This document shows positions 58,462 to 64,000 of a stretch of DNA of 64,000 nt, in pieces. Positions within the stretch are counted from its first letter, which is position 1. The number at the start of each line of letters is the position of its first letter. A program made the position numbers and the translations under genes. Where the stretch lies: contig BDSI01000077.1 of NCBI GenBank assembly GCA_003117195.1, forward strand, positions 441,501-505,500. Reading direction: 5' to 3'. The stretch comes from Eudorina sp. 2006-703-Eu-15 (taxonomy: Eukaryota > Chlorophyta > Chlorophyceae > Chlamydomonadales > Volvocaceae). The notes below the pieces were generated by a model. It worked only from the letters and a program-made list of their open reading frames with translations, was not told the origin of the DNA and searched no databases.

Positions 58462-60929
58462 CCTGCTGGCTGTCTGGTTTGAACCTGGGCACCGGCGATG
58501 GAAAGAGTTGCGGCTGCAATTCAGGAGCGGGCCAGACTGTGATATAGAATGGAGGGCAATACCCACGTTTGTGTTTGACTGAATGTCTTCAAGATGACGA
58601 ATATGCAAACTTAGGCAACCTTGATGCATTAAACTGGGAGGCAGTCCACATTTATAAGAGTTAAGCGGTGAAGGTATACTACCGTACAATATGGCGGATG
58701 GCAACCAACACGTACGGCGGCAGCGTTGTTACCATCTAGTGCGAGCTCGCCCAAGCGAGCAGATCGTGCAGCAGACGGCGCCGTCTGGGATACGACGACC
58801 AGGGCGCATGAAGCGGGTCCGTTTACATGTACGATGCGCAAGCAAGGTATAGGCAGGAGTCTCGGATGGGCTGATGGCTTGCCTTGCCTTGCTTCGTTAG
58901 TTCGTAGTGCATCGATGCGCGCGGCTCCGTCCAGCGAATGCGTGGGATGTAGGCGAGAAGGTGCATGATGCAAAACCATATTGGAAATATGAAGTGCTGT
59001 TGCTTACGTGCGTGGCATGCGGAATGTGAAAACGTGGGTATTTGCCTGACGGTTGGGCGGATAGGGGCGGATGGTTCTAATGATGGTAACAATAATGGTA
59101 ACAGTAATGGTAACAATTGTGATGTTCTATAATATTTAAATATTGCAAAGCGATTAATATGAGATTTTATTTACTAGTAATTGCGGTGTTAGATTTATTA
59201 GATTTCGTGTGTGCAGGTGTGTGCTCGCGATATACGGTATTGGCTATATTATGCTTAGCCTCACGTTATCCAAATCACCAGTACCTCGTATCAATAGGTA
59301 AAGGTAATTCTGAATTGCTGCACTTGTAACGGAGAGGAATTTTGTTCCGCGGACGAGGCCTTGCGCCGTTCGTTTTGGGGTCCCCGTCCTATGACCTCCA
59401 CGAACCTCCGCATGCACAGAGACCCGCCCATAGCCCTATAGTTGTTAATAACGAATAATAACAATGCGTAATAAAGGATGACAGCGATGGTAATACGCCT
59501 CAGTTGTAAACCAAGGAGGCTAAGATGTGTTACGGGCGTGGGGTTCGTTGCGCAGGGGTGCGTGGAGAGGTTACCGTATGGGTTTCCCTATGGTGGTGAT
59601 ACAATAACAATACGCTGTTGCACAAACCTAGGCGTGGATGAAGAGGGCGGGGACGGTGAGACACGCTGAGCCTACACCCAGCTTATTACACGGTCATGCC
59701 TTGACACTGCTGCATCACCTCCCATTAACTATACATCTCCCCACCGCCAAGTAGTAATCCTACTACTACGGAGGGCCTGGAGGCAATAGTACCGTACCAC
59801 CGTACCATTAGTATACCGTTCTAAATTGCACGCACCGCCCACAGCGTGCTCACAGCAGCAGACGCATCGCAGGCTGTCATAGCAAGCAGCATAGCAAGAA
59901 GCGCCGTCCCAAGCGCCCAACGTAAAGATCGACGTCCACTCATCATCAATCATGATAAAGCTCCCGCGCAGACGCAAGCAAGGTGACGCGCAACGTCCAT
60001 CCAACATCATATCAAGGAAAAAAACTCCATCCGGTGCAAACGAGTTCTATTTCTTTTGCGACTGGCCTCATACATTCAAAGTGCGCTCCAAATTATTCCA
60101 CCGGATCGCACCTGCCTGGGTGTCCCCACTGCGGCCATGTGCGGCCCCGGCCACCGTGGGTGGCCTCCGGCGGACCGACTCGGGGCCCAGCGACTTGTTC
60201 GTGACATCCCTTTGGGACATCAAATTGGGACATCCCATGAGGCATCGAAAACCAATAAACCAAAACCGTAAGGATCAACTCGGTGACGTGACCCAAACAC
60301 AAGCCAGCGGGAGCAAGTGTACAGCAGTTGCTCGGGTTCGTATACGTACAGCGCCAACCTCCGAGTGCTTAGATAGATGATTTCATCACCGCCTCCCTCG
60401 CTTGCACCGATTTCGTACGGCCTAACTGCTCTATCTATATGGGACGTACTTACCAGGCTGCTGGCAAGTCGTACAAACCGACCTGCTGCCTCCATTGCAG
60501 GACAACGACCGACCCGCTCCTGCAGCGGTCCTCCTCACGCCGCGCGTGCAACGTGCTGCAGCCGTACGTCCTGTGCGTGCGTGCCACCGCTGTATCATGT
60601 CCGATAAATAAAGCAGTACTGGCGGCGCACAAGGTAACCTTTCACGTGCAAACCCGAAGCTGCGCGAGTGACCAAATATAATATAACGTTTATTATTTCT
60701 ACAATCTTCGAAACGAGTCTCGCCCCGGCTTGGAGGAGGAACGCACGGGCCAGGATTCCACGGCCTCGGCCGCGCCGTCTGTGCACCGCGGCCTCGCGCT
60801 CTCACAAACCCTAGACTCGATCCGTCGTGCCGCGACTCGCGACTTGCTCCACATACTACGACATGTATGGCGACGCGCTTATCACACGCGTCTCCAGATC
60901 TGTTCGCCCACTCCCCTCTCCTCGGCCCC

Positions 60930-61205
60930 TTCCGCCCTTTGCCCCCTGCCTCACTCCCTTTGCGCCCTTCCATCCAGCCTTGCCCCCTTCCTCTCCTCGG
61001 CCCCTTCCTCCCTTTGCCCCCTGCCTCACTCCCTTTGCGCCCTTCCATCCAGCCTTGCCTCCTTCCTCTCCTCGGCTCCTTCCTCCCTTTGCCCCTGCCT
61101 CACTCCCTTTGCGCCCTTCCATCCAGCCTTGCCCCCTTCCTCCCTTTGCCCCCTGCCTCACTCCCTTGGCGCCCTTCCTCCCTTTGCCCCCTTACTTCCA
61201 TCCAG
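60930..61205. repeat. C/T-rich minisatellite, about 70-bp unit
   Basis: About four imperfect copies of a unit containing CCTTTGCCCCCTGCCTCACT, CCCTTTGCGCCCTTCCATCC and AGCCTTGCCCCCTTCCTC. Copies vary by deletion of sub-blocks. Confidence 0.85.
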
Positions 61206-61628
61206 CCTTGTGCGCGGGCTCTGCCGGCCCGAGGTGGCCGGCGCTCGCTCGCTCAGTGTGGCAACGAAGGCAGGCCGCCGCAAGTGAGACGCCGCCTGCC
61301 GCTTGCTTCTATTGCTTCGCCGATCCATGCCGCCGAGGCGCCGAACGCATGAGGTCCGGTGTAACAGTCGGTCCGTACACCTTTGCGTCACCAATACCAG
61401 TATCCTTGATGAATACGCACTATCTCGCCCCTTTTCTGAACCGCAATATCCAACAAGGGTGCAGCGGTGGCCACCTCCCGCTCCATGAGCGGCCTCTATC
61501 GTTGGGCTATGTATGACTGGTCTACAGGAACGGGGTGGCTCCCTGCCAGAATGGGCGCGGGGTGTGCTTCAGTGCGGTTGTGGACGGGGCCCCGCCATGA
61601 GGGCGCAGATCCTTCTATGCAGTGTGTG

Positions 61629-61672
61629 GTGAGGAAGCATAGGCTGCTACCAACGATCACCCGCGGGGTCCA
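61629..61672 (+). repeat. Diverged copy of the small dispersed repeat
   Basis: It shares GTGAGGAAGC, then GGCTG, then ACCCGCGGGGTCCAC with the copy at 52171-52230, with substitutions between. It is intergenic. Confidence 0.6.
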
Positions 61673-62710
61673 CATTGCAATAACATCGATACATACCAAT
61701 AATAATATACTAACAATATATAACTTCCACAACGCAATCTCAGGTTTGTAGTTCTTCGAAAATCACAGCCGCCGGCGCGACCAAACCACAATGATCACGC
61801 GCGCAAAAATGCGCAAGTGTGGGTTGGTAGGTAGGCAGGGTTGTGCCATCCCGGCACAAACGAGAAGCACATTTCGATCGGGGTCTGCGGCCCTACCTAC
61901 CACCTAGGACAGCGCATCAGTGCGTCACCTCTCACCCTCGTGCAGTGCCGCTGGTCGACACAGATATGACCGCTCAGGATACAGCAGGTGTGCTGAACCA
62001 CAGACCAGTGCATGATAAATAAATACTTTTCGGAAGACGGGCCGCTACTGCTTCATTCCTAACGCATGTGGCACTCACTTGAGCCTATACATGGGCGTCG
62101 TACATGTCGCTTTGCGACGTACATACACGCACGACACACGGCGGCCTCCCAAGCAGAAACCAGTCCCAGACACCTACCTGCCATCCGTTGACAACGTACG
62201 CCGCCGCCTCGAAGGACCGCCCTAGCACCCGCCTCGCGCGCGTGCGACTTGGCAGCCGCAGACCACGTCCACAACCGCCAGAAGTGCGCACCATAATTCA
62301 AACATACGCGTCTCCCCATTCCCGCGGCGGCTCAATTCTCCACTACATACGTCGCTCCGCGGCGGGTACGGGATAGATTCCACGCAGTACGTTGCGGTAG
62401 GTACGGCAGGTAGGAGGCCCTGCCGTATTCCCGTGCCCGCCGCTTACCTCCCTCCATCCTGCTGTTACCGATAATGCTGCTGCTTTTGTGTTCCATTGGT
62501 GTTCCTGTTAATGCGGTTAGTGCTGTAAGCTGCTGTAACCTGCCTGCTGCTGAACGTCTTCTTCGTATTGCTGAGGCTGCAGCCGGTGAGAGCCAGCAGA
62601 GGCTCCGCGAGATGCTGGGGCAGCCAGCGCTTCGCACGGTACTACTGGGATTTCAAGAGGGCCGTACGTCCATTGTACGACAACTACTAGAGAGCCACCG
62701 ATGCTGCCCC

Positions 62711-64000
62711 CTACAGTCCCATCTGCGCCAGGGTCAGCTCCTTAACGACCTCCGCCGCCGCCGGTCGGCGCCGCGCGTCCCTGTCCCAGCACCGCACCAA
62801 CAGGTCTCTCAGCCGCGGGGGGCACCTCTCGAGGCACATGCCGTCCAGCGGCGGACGCAGCCCCAGCAGGGCCACGCGCACGGCGATGCAAACCGGCGTC
62901 AAGCCCTGCGGCGGCGCACGTCATTCGAATATATACCGTAACACGTATATGGTGGGTAGGTGCTCCGGAGGATAGCATCAGCACACTTACAGAGTTTGGC
63001 AGCGGGGTTCGGGTTTTGGGGGTTTTGGGGGTCGGGTCGGGTTATTGGGCTGGGGTTGCTGGCGTCGGGTTGTGGACAGCAGCAGCGCCGGCGGCGGCGC
63101 GCGGGCGAGAATACCACGACGACTCGTCGGACGACGACGACGACGACGACGCGGTGGGCGGGCACGCAATGCGGTAAGACGAGAGCGCGGCGGCGGCGAG
63201 CGGCCGGTCCGAAGCGTCCGGGAGCTCCAGGGAGCCGACGGGATTGGTGGCAGACGCCTAGGGAGCCTCAAAATACGGCATCCTGGGCCTTGTATATGGC
63301 GGGGAGTAGCTAGGCAGCAGGTACGACAGCTCATACGGCGGCCGTACGTCCGGAAAGGATCCCCAGACGCTCCTCTGCCCACCACACCTCCCAGGGTTGC
63401 TCGCCGGAAAGCATCGTCCACAGCAGTACCCCGAACGAGTACATGTCCTGAGCGGCGGGCCGGGCCGGGCGCGGCCGGGCCAAGTGGAGGGGAGGGAGGG
63501 GCACGGTTCGGATGCGAGCAAGGGACACTGCAGGTACATGTGGCCAGAGGTGTTGATTAATTCGGTGCACACACAATAATAGTTTGAATGTGCATTGTAT
63601 GTACGCTAGTTATAACAATATTGTAATAACAATAAAATAATAATAAAAATTTAGTATGTTAAAAAAAGATATGTACACCATAAACGCGGTATGTGCGCCG
63701 GGTCTCATCCACCCCCACCAGGTACGTGCGCAGCAGCCACCGCAAGCGCGCGTCGCTGTGCAGACAGCGCCCAACCACGCGGCTACCGGCAGCAGTACAG
63801 CGACAGATGTCAATATACATTATGCCCAGTACAGTAGTACTCAAACAGCGAACAGCGCTTGCAGCTATGGATTGCGTGTTAGGCCGGCCCGCAGCCAAAC
63901 GAACACAGCGTAAATCTATCCGCGCGGGACAAACCGACTTAAGAGTCCAGCAACGCCTGGGCGTATCTTAGACTCAGCCCACTCACCTGCTGACCCAGGC
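62711..64000 (-). CDS. Protein kinase, C-terminal exons (partial, continues beyond the window)
   Basis: Exons (- strand): 63987-64000 (cut by the window edge), 63388-63447 and 62711-62905, ending in TAG. The 20-residue middle exon is DMYSFGVLLWTMLSGEQPWE, subdomain IX of the kinase fold with its invariant Asp, Ser-Phe-Gly and the following hydrophobic helix. The last exon carries LERCPPRLRDLLVRCWDRD followed by ARRRP, subdomain XI with its conserved Arg, and ends EVVKELTLAQMGL. The patterns fit the tyrosine-kinase-like / Raf-MAPKKK-like Ser/Thr kinases common in green algae. The ATP site and catalytic loop are outside the window, so activity and specificity cannot be judged. The protein ends about 15 residues after the kinase domain. 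The edge exon is inferred from one donor site and phase. Confidence 0.75.
63540..63690. repeat. AT-rich block in a kinase intron
   Basis: About 150 bp dominated by TAA/ATAA triplets and poly-A runs, inside an intron whose other parts are GC-rich. Its composition differs sharply from all coding exons of the window. Confidence 0.6.

Larger units (their letters stand above)
58462..62710. other. 4.2 kb spacer between the lectin start and the kinase 3' end
   Basis: It includes the lectin promoter and the kinase 3' UTR. Base composition is mixed: 59070-59480 and 61690-61760 are AT-rich with TAA/AATGGTAACA-type short repeats, while 60900-61210 is a C/T-rich minisatellite. A dispersed-repeat copy lies at 61629-61672. 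No exon with family motifs was found, though a short or unrecognised gene cannot be excluded. Confidence 0.5.

Noticed and set aside
62474..62941. 155-codon + strand frame with a hydrophobic start.
   Set aside because: Its second half is antisense to the last kinase exon, and the first part has no signal-peptide cleavage site or conserved motif.

Overview
This window looks like nuclear DNA of a flagellated, chlamydomonadalean (volvocine-type) green alga. It is very GC-rich and gene-dense, with many short exons joined by consensus GT-AG introns and Ala/Gly/Pro-rich proteins. TGTAA polyadenylation-type signals follow some genes. Simple-sequence arrays are abundant, and the gene set includes a flagellar central-apparatus protein. 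No bacterial operon, plasmid, phage or CRISPR feature is seen.

Layout, left to right: the 3' end of an unrecognised + strand gene (1-297); a 3.6 kb non-coding spacer; a heat shock transcription factor gene on the - strand (10539 down to 3914, 9 exons, 1198 aa); a 1.7 kb divergent spacer; a + strand DEAH-box ribosome-biogenesis helicase gene of the DHX37/Dhr1 type (12270-25255, 17 exons, 1646 aa); a convergent spacer; a - strand EamA/DMT-family membrane transporter gene (30120 down to 26867, 3 exons); a 2.3 kb spacer; a - strand CFAP65 gene (47362 down to 32431, 17 exons, 2235 aa); a - strand SET-domain lysine methyltransferase gene of the SETD6/LSMT class (55617 down to 48383, 11 exons); a - strand secreted protein with two C-type-lectin-like domains (58461 down to 56715, 3 exons); a 4.2 kb spacer; and the C-terminal exons of a protein kinase entering from the right edge (- strand, 64000 down to 62711).

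I built the exon models by hand from splice signals, reading-frame phase and family motifs. For the five complete genes every junction keeps phase, and the first and last codons are defined. The one exception is a possible extra exon near the 5' end of the SET gene. The genes do not form a pathway. The notable arrangements are the head-to-head HSF/DHX37 pair, which shares one intergenic region with a candidate heat shock element, and the introns loaded with tandem arrays. The largest array is about 1.9 kb of GGGTCT/GGGGCT repeats inside DHX37.

I found no clear undescribed multi-gene system. The best leads are two near-perfect RNA-like hairpins (11247-11313 and 44452-44533), a small dispersed repeat with four copies, the coiled coil of the HSF lying far from its DNA-binding domain, and a SET domain split by a long acidic insert.
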